From positions 1-34,252 of the forward strand of contig DAOVDU010000014.1 in NCBI GenBank assembly GCA_030669305.1: a stretch of DNA of 34,252 nucleotides, read 5' to 3'. Position numbers and translations under genes: made by a program. A model generated the notes under the pieces. It made no database searches and was not told the DNA's origin. It worked only from the letters and a program-made list of their open reading frames with translations. The number at the start of each line of letters is the position of its first letter. The stretch's first letter is position 1. Source of the stretch: Candidatus Aminicenantota bacterium (GTDB lineage: Bacteria; Acidobacteriota; Aminicenantia; Aminicenantales; Aminicenantaceae). Positions 9,533 through 18,138 of this stretch are shown piece by piece.

Positions 9533-9576
9533 GAGTAATCTCCTCTATTTGTTCTGTTTTGACTTAAAGACTGGCT

Positions 9577-9585
9577 ATTATAGCA
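9577..9585 (-). promoter_or_regulatory. Putative extended -10 promoter for the dsrC operon
   Basis: Minus strand reads TGCTATAAT, about 45 bp upstream of the dsrC ATG, which has an AGGAG-type SD. Confidence 0.45.
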
Positions 9586-9776
9586 CATTTAAGTTGCTCA
9601 TTCTAAGATTTTAGTCAAGACAGTAGCATTTCCAAATCCGGGATTGAAATATGTTTTTGCGTATATAGTCTTAGCTATCACGGTTATGGAAATTCTTACC
9701 AAAATAAGTTAAATCTTGCATAAAGATGTGATGTTTTTTAAAATTATTCAAAAAAGAATATTTCAGGAGGGTAGAT

Positions 9777-9938
9777 TTGGAAGTTATCACTGAGTATCAG
9801 AGGAAGGCAAAAAGCCTCTCATCTGCGCAGGAAGTTCAGGAAGTTGTGAATCAGCTTGTCCTTATGGACTTAAAGTTAAAGAGAAGCTTATTCATGCCCA
9901 CGAAATTTTATCTGTCTGATTTGCCAAGTAGAACCTGA
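9777..9938 (+). CDS. Small ORF (53 codons, TTG start), unknown function, absent from ORF track
   Basis: AGGAGG at 9765-9770, 6 nt before TTG; translation (M)EVITEYQRKAKSLSSAQEVQEVVNQLVLMDLKLKRSLFMPTKFYLSDLPSRT*. Confidence 0.5.
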   Translation: MEVITEYQRKAKSLSSAQEVQEVVNQLVLMDLKLKRSLFMPTKFYLSDLPSRT

Positions 9939-9946
9939 TTTTATAT

Positions 9947-9967
9947 TTAAGGAATATTCTTCCTTAA
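9947..9967. other. Perfect 8-bp inverted repeat (hairpin) between the small ORF and the MBL gene
   Basis: TTAAGGAA-TATTC-TTCCTTAA. Confidence 0.6.
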
Positions 9968-9994
9968 GAGAGATCCTTTGATTAAGGAGGTTAA

Positions 9995-10741
9995 ATGATG
10001 CGTAAATTGTATTTTTTGATTTTGGTCTTTTTTATAGGATTTGTTCTTGTAGCGGCTGTACAGAAGGAGTTTGAAGAAGATATTATCCAAACATCTCAAG
10101 GTGATTTAAAAATCACATTCATTGGCCATGGGACAGTGATGTTCACATTTGAAGGGAAAATTATTCATGTTGACCCTGTGGGCCGTTATGCAGATTACAG
10201 CCAACTTCCTAAGGCTGACTTTATCCTGATAACCCATGAACATGGCGATCATCTTGATACAAAAGTAATTAAAATAATCAGCTCTGAAAAAACCGATCTA
10301 GTTTTGACTGAAAAGTGTGTTGAAAAAGCAAAAATTGAAGACGGCATCATTATGAAAAATGGGGATATTAAAACCGTTCAGAACTTAAAAATCGAAGCCA
10401 TCCCCGCCTACAACATCAAACATATGCGGAGTCCAGGCAACCCTTACCATCCAAAAGGTGTAGGTAATGGCTACATAATTACTTTTGGCGATAAGAGAGT
10501 ATACGTTGCAGGCGATACAGAAAATACTCCAGAAATGAAAGCGCTGAAAAATATTGATATTGCATTCCTTCCTATGAATCTGCCCTACACAATGACACCA
10601 GAGATGGTAGCTGATGCTGCAAAGGCATTCATGCCCAAGATTCTTTATCCTTACCACTACGGAAATACCGACACATCCAAAATTGTGGAATTACTCAAAG
10701 ATGTGGAAGGAATCGAAGTCCGAATACGAGATATGAAATAA
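9995..10741 (+). CDS. Secreted MBL-fold metallo-hydrolase (UlaG-like)
   Basis: N-terminal signal peptide; ITFIGHGTVMFTFEGKIIHVDPVG; LITHEHGDHLD; VYVAGDTENTPE; PYHYGNTD; AAGGAGG SD. Confidence 0.9.
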   Translation: MMRKLYFLILVFFIGFVLVAAVQKEFEEDIIQTSQGDLKITFIGHGTVMFTFEGKIIHVDPVGRYADYSQLPKADFILITHEHGDHLDTKVIKIISSEKTDLVLTEKCVEKAKIEDGIIMKNGDIKTVQNLKIEAIPAYNIKHMRSPGNPYHPKGVGNGYIITFGDKRVYVAGDTENTPEMKALKNIDIAFLPMNLPYTMTPEMVADAAKAFMPKILYPYHYGNTDTSKIVELLKDVEGIEVRIRDMK

Positions 10742-10743
10742 TT

Positions 10744-10815
10744 GTTAATCGGTTAATCTGTTAGTCTGTTAATCAGTTAATCGGTTAATCTGTTAGTCGG
10801 TTAATCTGTTAGTCT
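10744..10815. repeat. GTTARTCN octamer array, 9 tandem units
   Basis: GTTAATCG GTTAATCT GTTAGTCT GTTAATCA GTTAATCG GTTAATCT GTTAGTCG GTTAATCT GTTAGTCT; nearly fills the gap between two convergent genes. Confidence 0.95.
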
Positions 10816-10821
10816 GTTTAA

Positions 10822-12174
10822 TTAATTCTCTTTGTAAAGTAAATAAGGTTTTCTCAGCTCTGAAAATTTGTTTAACTCTTCTCTATAACTATTTATGATA
10901 TCCTTGACTTCCATACCTTTATCAAGATTTTTCCTAACTTTTGTGGTCCCCATAATTTTGTCAAAATATTCAGCATGAAAATTAATTTGATCAGGATACA
11001 TATCTATGATTGTTTTTATAATATAGAGTGAAGATTCAAATGGTCTGTACTTTGTTCTGTCAGTTATATGTATCTGTGCTCCACCGCAGAGCCTTCCCTG
11101 GTACTTCGAGAAAAAGGGTGTAAACCAAGCTTCCCTGAATTTTATTCCAGGAAGATTGAGTTCATTGAGTTTTCCTGTTAATTTGTTGCCATCGATCCAT
11201 GGAGCACCTAATATCTCAAAAGGTTTCGTGGTTCCTCGCCCTTCAGATATGTTTGTTCCCTCAAGATAGACCTGACCCGGGTAAACAGTTGCTGTATCCA
11301 GTGTGGGCATGTTCGGTGAAGGAATTACCCATGGAAGAGACGTCTCATCAAACCACATCTTTCTTTTCCATCCTCTCATTGGAATAACCGTTAAATTAAC
11401 ACTTGTTTTCAAAAATTTATCATTAAAAAGCTTTGCCAGTTCTCCAACAGTCATCCCGTGTCTTACAGGTATTGGATAAAGCCCTACAAAAGAGCTGAAT
11501 TCAGGATACTCAAGTATTGGGCCTTCCATATCAATTCCGTTTATTGGGTTCGGCCTGTCCAAGACTATGAAATCAATACCGTTCTCAGCGCTTGCTTGCA
11601 TACAATAGGCCATTGTCGCAATATATGTATAGATCCTTGTCCCTATATCTTGAATATCAAATATCAAGACATCTACACTCTCTACCATTGAACCTTCAGG
11701 AGTTTTCCCTGTTTTAATGGTATCAAAAGACCGCATGTAAACATCGATGTTTTTAAACATTCCTGCATCGGGTTTCATAGACTGCCCATAGAGACTAAAT
11801 ACAGGGATATTATATTTTTCATCAATGTAGAAAGGCACATATTCACCTGCTTGAGCATTTCCCCTTACTCCGTGCTCAGGTCCATACAAGGCGACAAGGT
11901 TGATCTCCTGGTTTTTATAAAAGAGATCAATTATATTCTGCAAGTGGGAATCAACACCTGTAGGATTTGTAATAAATCCCACTTTTTTCCCCTTGACTAG
12001 ATCCAGGTGGTTCTCAAGAAATACCTCAGCGCCAAGTTTAACATTCTCAAATTTTTTAATAGATACTGCATCCCTTTTGTTATTGCATGCAGATGAAAAA
12101 GCCAAAATTGTAAAAGCAAAAATAAAAATGAATTCTGCAGTCGTGCGGGTTTTTAAGAAAAATTTCATAATCAT
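10822..12174 (-). CDS. DUF1343 protein (NamZ-type exo-beta-N-acetylmuramidase family), lipoprotein-like signal
   Basis: GKKVGFITNPTGVDSHLQNIIDLF, ALYGPEHGVRGNAQAGE, DVLIFDIQDIGTRIYTYIATM, VLDRPNPINGIDMEGP, EGTNISEGRGTTKPFE; FSSAC near the N-terminus. Confidence 0.9.
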   Translation of the reverse strand: MIMKFFLKTRTTAEFIFIFAFTILAFSSACNNKRDAVSIKKFENVKLGAEVFLENHLDLVKGKKVGFITNPTGVDSHLQNIIDLFYKNQEINLVALYGPEHGVRGNAQAGEYVPFYIDEKYNIPVFSLYGQSMKPDAGMFKNIDVYMRSFDTIKTGKTPEGSMVESVDVLIFDIQDIGTRIYTYIATMAYCMQASAENGIDFIVLDRPNPINGIDMEGPILEYPEFSSFVGLYPIPVRHGMTVGELAKLFNDKFLKTSVNLTVIPMRGWKRKMWFDETSLPWVIPSPNMPTLDTATVYPGQVYLEGTNISEGRGTTKPFEILGAPWIDGNKLTGKLNELNLPGIKFREAWFTPFFSKYQGRLCGGAQIHITDRTKYRPFESSLYIIKTIIDMYPDQINFHAEYFDKIMGTTKVRKNLDKGMEVKDIINSYREELNKFSELRKPYLLYKEN

Positions 12175-12275
12175 ACTTGAATTTTCAAGATGCTTTAAAG
12201 CATATAAAGCATAAAAGATGTATGGTAAGATTTCGCAGGTTTAATTGATGGGTGTATATCTAATTATTTACTTAT

Positions 12276-12533
12276 TTATTCCTGTTTCTCCTTGATAGTC
12301 TTCAATTCTTTCTCAAGTTCGAGTATCCTTTTCTTAAGACTCTCTTTTTCTCCTTTTTTTGCCTTCTGGAGCATTCTTCCAAGTACTCCTATCATGCAAA
12401 GCAGGATTAGAATGCTAACAATTGAAGCATTCAGGAATGGAATCCTTAGATTTTCTAAGAAGGGAAGAATACCAACATCTGATAAGTATGATAAAATTGT
12501 TACAACAGCTAATATAAGAATCCAATATGCCAT
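12276..12533 (-). CDS. Small membrane protein with C-terminal coiled coil
   Basis: Two hydrophobic segments then KKGEKESLKKRILELEKELKTIKEKQE; GGAGG SD. Confidence 0.7.
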   Translation of the reverse strand: MAYWILILAVVTILSYLSDVGILPFLENLRIPFLNASIVSILILLCMIGVLGRMLQKAKKGEKESLKKRILELEKELKTIKEKQE

Positions 12534-12686
12534 TTGTTTTCCTCCTTCTGGGAATGGCTCTTTTTGCCTATGTTCAATCTTTCCCTTTAAAACACATTTA
12601 TCTTATGTGCCCAAAAAGTTTATAACACAGTAAAAAGAACGAAGTCAATAAGAAATTCCGGGGGATCTCATGAGTTGATTTAAAAC

Positions 12687-12762
12687 TGGCTCCTCGGGTA
12701 GGACTCGAACCTACAACCTAGTGGTTAACAGCCACCCGCTCTGCCAATTGAGCTACCGAGGA
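12687..12762 (-). tRNA. tRNA-Asn (GTT) with encoded CCA
   Basis: Minus strand TCCTCGG TA GCTC AATTGGCA GAGC G GGTGG CTGTTAA CCACT AGGTT GTAGG TTCGAGT CCTAC CCGAGGA G CCA folds as a cloverleaf with anticodon GTT. Confidence 0.97.
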
Positions 12763-12833
12763 GCAGATTGCTCATAATTTAGCAAAATTTGGATATAATA
12801 TCAATTGAACGTCTTAATAAGTATAATATTTGA

Positions 12834-13580
12834 TTAAAATCGATAGCTGCCTTGTTTGATTTCTTTCCGATAGTCTTTCCCCCACATATTCACGATTTTG
12901 CACATCTCATAGAGTCTTGACCTCAAACGAATCCCGATTCTATCCACAAGAGATTCTTCCCCTTTTTTAAAGTAAGGTTCTCTGGTATCCTCTTCGTCTT
13001 CCTCGTGATCAAGGTAATTGGACGTTAAAATGGTCAATTTCTTGTTGTTATACCGATTGTTGATGATATAAAAAACTGTCTCCTCTACCCATGCTGTTGT
13101 TCTTTTTGCCCCCAACTCATCCAGGACAAGAACATCTTTTTGAAAAATGGGACCAAGGACATCTGATTCTGTCAATGAAGAGTCTGGAGTGAATGTGCTC
13201 TGAATGCTTCTTATCAATTCCCTGAAGTCGCAGAAGTAACTGGGTACACTTTTTTTATGTATCAACTCATGGATAAAGGCTACAGCGAGATGTGTCTTCC
13301 CTACCCCACATGGTCCAATAAATAGTAGGCCAACATCTTGAACAGGGTAATTTTTTACGAATTGCTTAGCTATTTTTAGAGCATGCTGATGAGAATCGTT
13401 ATGAATCTCGAAATTTTTAAAAGAGCAATTTTTATATCTTTTTGGGATATTTGCCTGTTCAAAAAGAATCTGACTTTTCTTGTCATGATAACACTTGCAC
13501 CGTTTAGCGATAATGCCTTTATCAGACTTTTCTAAGATCCACCCGGTTCCTCGGCATACAGAACAAAAATTCTTTTCCAT
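12834..13580 (-). CDS. DnaC/DnaI/IstB-like AAA+ ATPase with N-terminal zinc-binding motif
   Basis: CSVCRGTGW...CKC; Walker A GPCGVGKTH; Walker B VLVLDELG; sensor TSNY. Confidence 0.85.
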   Translation of the reverse strand: MEKNFCSVCRGTGWILEKSDKGIIAKRCKCYHDKKSQILFEQANIPKRYKNCSFKNFEIHNDSHQHALKIAKQFVKNYPVQDVGLLFIGPCGVGKTHLAVAFIHELIHKKSVPSYFCDFRELIRSIQSTFTPDSSLTESDVLGPIFQKDVLVLDELGAKRTTAWVEETVFYIINNRYNNKKLTILTSNYLDHEEDEEDTREPYFKKGEESLVDRIGIRLRSRLYEMCKIVNMWGKDYRKEIKQGSYRF

Positions 13581-14425
13581 TAGTTTAAATGTCCTTTGAG
13601 TTGTTGAAGCTTGCTGGAATGAGCCAATTTTCTCATTGCTTTCTTTTCAATTTGCCTTATTCTCTCTCTTGTTAAATTTAGCATGTTACCGATTTCTTGA
13701 AGAGTTTGCGGTTTGTCGTCATCAATCCCGAATCTATATTTTAACACAATAGCTTCTTTTTCATCCAATTCCTTCAACATATCTCTAATATTTTGCTGAA
13801 TTGAATTTTTAACAATCAGGTATTCGACAGAAGGCGATAAACTGTCCTTTATTTTATCCCCAATTTCAACATCATCATCAAAGAGCTTCTCATTCAAGGA
13901 AATATTTCTCCCTCCCAATATTTCTAAATCATCAATGTTTTCAGGAGTTGTCTTCATTCTCTTAGCTGTCTCCTCTCTAGTCGGTTCTCTGCCGAACTCT
14001 TTCTTGAGTTGAACTTTTGTTCTTTTCATCTCTGATATTTGGCCAGAAGTTTTTTGGGGTAAATGATAGATTCGCGAACACCTCGTCAAAGCATGAATTA
14101 TAGCTTGCCTTATCCACCAAACAGCATAAGATATGAACTTGACGTTTCTCTTCGGATCAAACCTTTTTGCAGCCTCAATAAGACCTAGATTTCCTTCATT
14201 GATTAGATCGAGTAAACCTAGCCCCATGCCTCTATATTTTTTTACATATGAAACAACGAACCTGAGATTTGCCTCAATCAATTTTTTCATTGCAGTTTTA
14301 TCGCCTTTTTGGATAAGCTCGCCCAATTTTTTTTCTTCACCTTTAGTAAGAGGAGAAAGTTTGGATATCTGATCAAAATAAAGCTTCAGGTTCTTTGAAC
14401 TGAGAGAGTCCTCATATTTATTCAT
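13580..14425 (-). CDS. RpoD/RpoS-like sigma-70 family factor lacking region 1.1
   Basis: Region 2 NLRFVVSYVKKYRGMGLGLLDLINEGNLGLIEAAKRFDPKRNVKFISYAVWWIRQAI; region 4 TLQEIGNMLNLTRERIRQIEKKAMRKL. Confidence 0.95.
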   Translation of the reverse strand: MNKYEDSLSSKNLKLYFDQISKLSPLTKGEEKKLGELIQKGDKTAMKKLIEANLRFVVSYVKKYRGMGLGLLDLINEGNLGLIEAAKRFDPKRNVKFISYAVWWIRQAIIHALTRCSRIYHLPQKTSGQISEMKRTKVQLKKEFGREPTREETAKRMKTTPENIDDLEILGGRNISLNEKLFDDDVEIGDKIKDSLSPSVEYLIVKNSIQQNIRDMLKELDEKEAIVLKYRFGIDDDKPQTLQEIGNMLNLTRERIRQIEKKAMRKLAHSSKLQQLKGHLN

Positions 14426-14826
14426 TAATCTCTTTCTGAGGTTTCAATTTTTATAATTTTAGCTGGACTTATTCGGACCAAAGCTTTCCTTCGGAGCTCG
14501 AATTCATCTTCCCTGCCTTCAAAATATTCTTTTCTAATATACTCTAAAAATTCATTCACTTCAGTTTCAATCTGTTCTATTTTATTTCTCATATTCAGAA
14601 TTACCTCTACTCCAGCAAGATTAACTCCTAAATCTCGCATCAAATTGAGGATGAGTTCTAGTCGTTTCAGGTCGTCTTCGGAATAAAGACGTGTATTCCC
14701 TTCGCTTCGTGATGGCTTTAACAGTCCTTCCCTTTCATAGAGTCTAAGGGTCTGAGGATGTATGTTGTATGTCCTGGCAACATTGCTTATGTGATAATAT
14801 TTTTTTTGGTCTTTTCTTGTATTCAT
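14425..14826 (-). CDS. hspR: MerR-family heat-shock repressor HspR
   Basis: YHISNVARTYNIHPQTLRLYEREGLLKPSRSEGNTRLYSEDDLKRLELI; directly downstream of dnaJ. Confidence 0.88.
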   Translation of the reverse strand: MNTRKDQKKYYHISNVARTYNIHPQTLRLYEREGLLKPSRSEGNTRLYSEDDLKRLELILNLMRDLGVNLAGVEVILNMRNKIEQIETEVNEFLEYIRKEYFEGREDEFELRRKALVRISPAKIIKIETSERD

Positions 14827-14827
14827 T

Positions 14828-15934
14828 TTAGTGGATTCTTAATTTTTCTCTTGGGTTCTGGTCAGAGATTTTTTCTAGTTCCTTCATCATCTCTCTGATT
14901 CTCTCATCATTAAAAGGAGGAGGAACAATAGAGACCTCTACAAATTGGTCACCTCGTGTTCTCTTTCCAGGTTTAGGAGTGCCTTTATCTCTGAGTCGAA
15001 ATTTCTGACTGGATTTCGTTCCAGGGGGAATTTTAATAGTGGTCTTTCCATATAGAGTGGGAACTTCGACCTTTGCACCCAACGTGGCTTCAGGAACAGT
15101 AATTGGTATCTTTACATAAATATTCATGCCTTCTCTTTTAAAAAGAGGATGCGTATTAACTTCAATAGTGATAAATAAATCTCCCGAATGTCCTCCTCTT
15201 CTTCCAGCATTTCCTTTTCCAGGTATTCGAACTTTTGAACCCGTGTCCACACCAGCTGGGATCCTGACACTGATCAGTTCAGTCTTTTGTACGAGTCCAG
15301 TACTGTGGCAAGCAGAACATTCTGTGCCGGGAGATTTTCCGCTCCCTCCACAGGAGGGGCAAGTGGTTGAAAATCTCATAGCCCCTCTCTGCATGGTTGT
15401 TTGGCCGGCTCCGCCACAGGCGGGACAAACTTGTTGCTCTCCAATTCGAATATAGCCATTTCCCCTACAGGATGAACAAGCGACCATTCGAGTTAACTTT
15501 ATCCTTGTCTTCACACCATGGATTGCATCAAGAAAGCCAATTTTCATAGTGTAATGGAGGTTTTCACCCCTTTCAGGCCTTTGAGAAGGGCGACGACCTG
15601 TCGTTCCAAAGATGTTTTCAAAGAAGTTGTGGAAGGATGAAGTTCCGAAGTTAGAGAAGTCAAATCCTTCGAAGCTGGAAGTATAGGCGTGCTGATATGC
15701 TTCTCCTTGGGGCGAATTACCTACAAAGCCGAATTGGTCGTATTGAGATCTTTTCTTCGAATCGTTTAAAACAGAATAGGCTTCCTGGATTCCTTTAAAT
15801 TTTATTTCTGCTGTTTTATCACCTGGATTAAGATCAGGATGGTACTTTCTGGCAAGTTTTCGATAGGCTTTTTTTATCTCAGCTATGGAAGCTTTTTTGC
15901 TAACACCTAATATTTTATAAAAGTCTTCTGTCAT
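14828..15934 (-). CDS. dnaJ: Chaperone DnaJ
   Basis: J domain with HPD (YHPDLNPGD); four zinc motifs (CSSCRGNG, CPACGGAG, CPSCGGSG, CSACHSTG); C-terminal domain. Confidence 0.97.
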   Translation of the reverse strand: MTEDFYKILGVSKKASIAEIKKAYRKLARKYHPDLNPGDKTAEIKFKGIQEAYSVLNDSKKRSQYDQFGFVGNSPQGEAYQHAYTSSFEGFDFSNFGTSSFHNFFENIFGTTGRRPSQRPERGENLHYTMKIGFLDAIHGVKTRIKLTRMVACSSCRGNGYIRIGEQQVCPACGGAGQTTMQRGAMRFSTTCPSCGGSGKSPGTECSACHSTGLVQKTELISVRIPAGVDTGSKVRIPGKGNAGRRGGHSGDLFITIEVNTHPLFKREGMNIYVKIPITVPEATLGAKVEVPTLYGKTTIKIPPGTKSSQKFRLRDKGTPKPGKRTRGDQFVEVSIVPPPFNDERIREMMKELEKISDQNPREKLRIH

Positions 15935-15964
15935 CCCTGACCCTTTTGGTCGAGATAGAATTAC

Positions 15965-17896
15965 TTACTTTTTCTTGTCTTCATCTACGACTTCTGCATC
16001 AATGACTTCTTCTTCAGATTCTTCTGCCGTTTTTTTTTCTTGGGCCTGGTCCCCTGCTGTCTCTTGAGATTCAGGGCTTTGTTGTGCCTGCTGCTGGGTT
16101 GCCTGTTGATACATCGACTCTGTCAATTTATGCGATGCTTGAGAAAGCGTTTCCATTGCCTTATTTATTTGCTCAATGTTATCGCTCTCCAAGGCCTTTT
16201 TTGTGCTTTCAATTTCAGATTGTACGCTCTTAGCTTCTTCTTCTGGAATCTTATCCTTGTTTTCCCTTAAAAGCTTCTCTAAACTGTATACCATCTGATC
16301 AGCTTTATTCTTAGCGTCTATGATTTCCCTCCTCTTCTTATCCTCTTCCGAGTGGATTTCCGCGTCTTTGACCATGTTGTCTATTTCTTTATCATCAAGT
16401 CCGCTGTGACCAGTGATTGTTATAGCCTGCTGTTTTCCTGTGCCCATATCTTTAGCAGAAACATGAAGTATTCCATTGGCATCGATATCAAAGGACACTT
16501 CTATTTTAGGCACACCACGCGAAGCAGGTGGAATACCATCAAGATGAAACCGGCCAAGTGTTCTGTTTGCAGCTGCCATTTCTCTTTCACCTTGAAGAAC
16601 ATGTATTTCAACAGTGGGCTGATTATCAGATGCTGTGGAAAATATTTCTGTCTTTTTGGTGGGAATGGTGGTGTTTCGGGCAATCATTTTGGTAAATACG
16701 CCACCTAGAGTTTCTATACCAAGGGTCAATGGAGTAACGTCAAGAAGAAGAACGTCTTTTACATCACCTGATAATACAGCTCCCTGAATAGCCGCACCTG
16801 CTGCAACTACTTCATCTGGATTAACGCCTTTGTGAGGCTCTTTTCTGAAGATATTTTTAACAAGTTGCTGGACCTTGGGGATTCGGGTTGATCCTCCCAC
16901 TAAAACAACCTCATTTATATCCTCTGGTTTTAGTCCCGCATCTGATAAAGCCTGTTTGCATGGTTCTTCAGTTCTTTGAATGAGGTCGTCCATATGCTGC
17001 TCTAATTTGGCTCTGGTAAGTTTCATGAGAAGATGCTTGGGGCCTGAAGCATCAGCCGTGACAAACGGAAGATTTATCTCTGTTTCCATTGTGGTTGAGA
17101 GTTCCATTTTTGCCTTTTCGGCAGCCTCCTTTAACCTCTGAAGCGCCATTTTATCTTTTGAGAGGTCTATTCCTGACTCTTTCTTGAACTCGGTCACAAG
17201 CCAGTTCTGAACTCGTTGATCAATGTCATCTCCTCCAAGATGAGTATCTCCGAGTGTCGATTTAACCTCAACAATACCTTCACCTACTTCTAATATGGAA
17301 ATATCAAAAGTGCCTCCTCCAAAATCATAGACTGCAATGGTCTGGTCTTTCTTTTTATCCATTCCGTAAGCCAATGCTGCGGCTGTAGGTTCATTGATAA
17401 TACGTTCGACTTCAAGGCCAGCAATCTTTCCTGCATCTTTGGTTGCCTTTCTTTGGCTGTCGTTAAAGTAGGCAGGAACAGTGATAACGGCTTTTTCGAC
17501 TTTCTCTCCAAGATAATTCTCAGCAGCCGTTTTCAGTTTTTTAAGGATTATTGCTGAAATCTCAGGTGGTGCATATTGTTTGCCTAAAGCTTCTAAGACA
17601 ACATTGCCTTTTGAATCTTTATTCACCTTAAAGGGCACCTGTTTGATTTCTTCGGGAACTTCGTTAAACCGACGGCCCATGAACCTTTTTATGGAATATA
17701 TGGTGTTTACGGGATTGGTTATTCTCTGCCGTTTTGCAACCTGACCAACCAGTCTTTCTCCTTTTTCAGTAAAAGCAACGACAGAAGGTGTTGTACGTCC
17801 TCCCTCCTCGTTCGAGATAATAATAGGCTTGTCGCCTTCTGTAACTGCAACAACAGAGTTTGTTGTTCCAAGATCAATACCTATTGTCTTTGGCAT
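15965..17896 (-). CDS. dnaK: Chaperone DnaK (Hsp70)
   Basis: [64 protein letters not shown]. Confidence 0.99.
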   Translation of the reverse strand: MPKTIGIDLGTTNSVVAVTEGDKPIIISNEEGGRTTPSVVAFTEKGERLVGQVAKRQRITNPVNTIYSIKRFMGRRFNEVPEEIKQVPFKVNKDSKGNVVLEALGKQYAPPEISAIILKKLKTAAENYLGEKVEKAVITVPAYFNDSQRKATKDAGKIAGLEVERIINEPTAAALAYGMDKKKDQTIAVYDFGGGTFDISILEVGEGIVEVKSTLGDTHLGGDDIDQRVQNWLVTEFKKESGIDLSKDKMALQRLKEAAEKAKMELSTTMETEINLPFVTADASGPKHLLMKLTRAKLEQHMDDLIQRTEEPCKQALSDAGLKPEDINEVVLVGGSTRIPKVQQLVKNIFRKEPHKGVNPDEVVAAGAAIQGAVLSGDVKDVLLLDVTPLTLGIETLGGVFTKMIARNTTIPTKKTEIFSTASDNQPTVEIHVLQGEREMAAANRTLGRFHLDGIPPASRGVPKIEVSFDIDANGILHVSAKDMGTGKQQAITITGHSGLDDKEIDNMVKDAEIHSEEDKKRREIIDAKNKADQMVYSLEKLLRENKDKIPEEEAKSVQSEIESTKKALESDNIEQINKAMETLSQASHKLTESMYQQATQQQAQQSPESQETAGDQAQEKKTAEESEEEVIDAEVVDEDKKK

Positions 17897-17947
17897 TTGC
17901 TACCTCCAAATTTAATATATATACCAAATAAAACTTAGTGTGTTTAT

Positions 17948-17976
17948 AATATAAAACATGAGTCCTTCTTTGTCAA
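17948..17976 (-). promoter_or_regulatory. Putative sigma-70 promoter of the dnaK operon
   Basis: Minus strand TTGACA (17971-17976), 17-nt spacer, TATATT (17948-17953). Confidence 0.65.
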
Positions 17977-17977
17977 G
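17957..17977 (-). promoter_or_regulatory. HAIR-like HspR operator overlapping the dnaK promoter
   Basis: Minus strand CTTGACA-AAGAAGG-ACTCATG versus HAIR consensus CTTGAGT-N7-ACTCAAG: 11/14 arm bases match with exact 7-nt spacing. Confidence 0.7.
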
Positions 17978-18099
17978 TTTTTTAAATAATTTTTTAAAAA
18001 AATTGAAGAGAACCACTTAAATTATTTTTAAGAGATAAATTAGTAGCTTAATTATAAATCTATTCGAAGAATTAAGCCAAAAACTTCAAATCATATACT

Positions 18100-18134
18100 A
18101 ATTACCAATTTCAAATTACCAGTTACCAGTTACT
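18100..18134. repeat. Period-7 tandem tract, ARTTACC-type, 5 units
   Basis: AATTACC AATTTCA AATTACC AGTTACC AGTTACT, just 3' of the malic enzyme gene. Confidence 0.75.
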
Positions 18135-18138
18135 GATG

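Noticed and set aside
10744-10815. Octamer arrays considered as a CRISPR or CRISPR-like array
   Set aside because: Units are 8 bp with no unique spacers and no cas genes nearby.
12292-12633. 113-aa plus-strand ORF opposite the small membrane protein
   Set aside because: The minus-strand ORF has an SD, transmembrane helices and a coiled coil; the plus-strand frame looks like its mirror.
16040-16708. Track ORFs antisense to dnaK (16040..16270 and 16352..16708)
   Set aside because: Opposite a strongly conserved dnaK frame; composition follows the sense codons and no SD or domain is evident.
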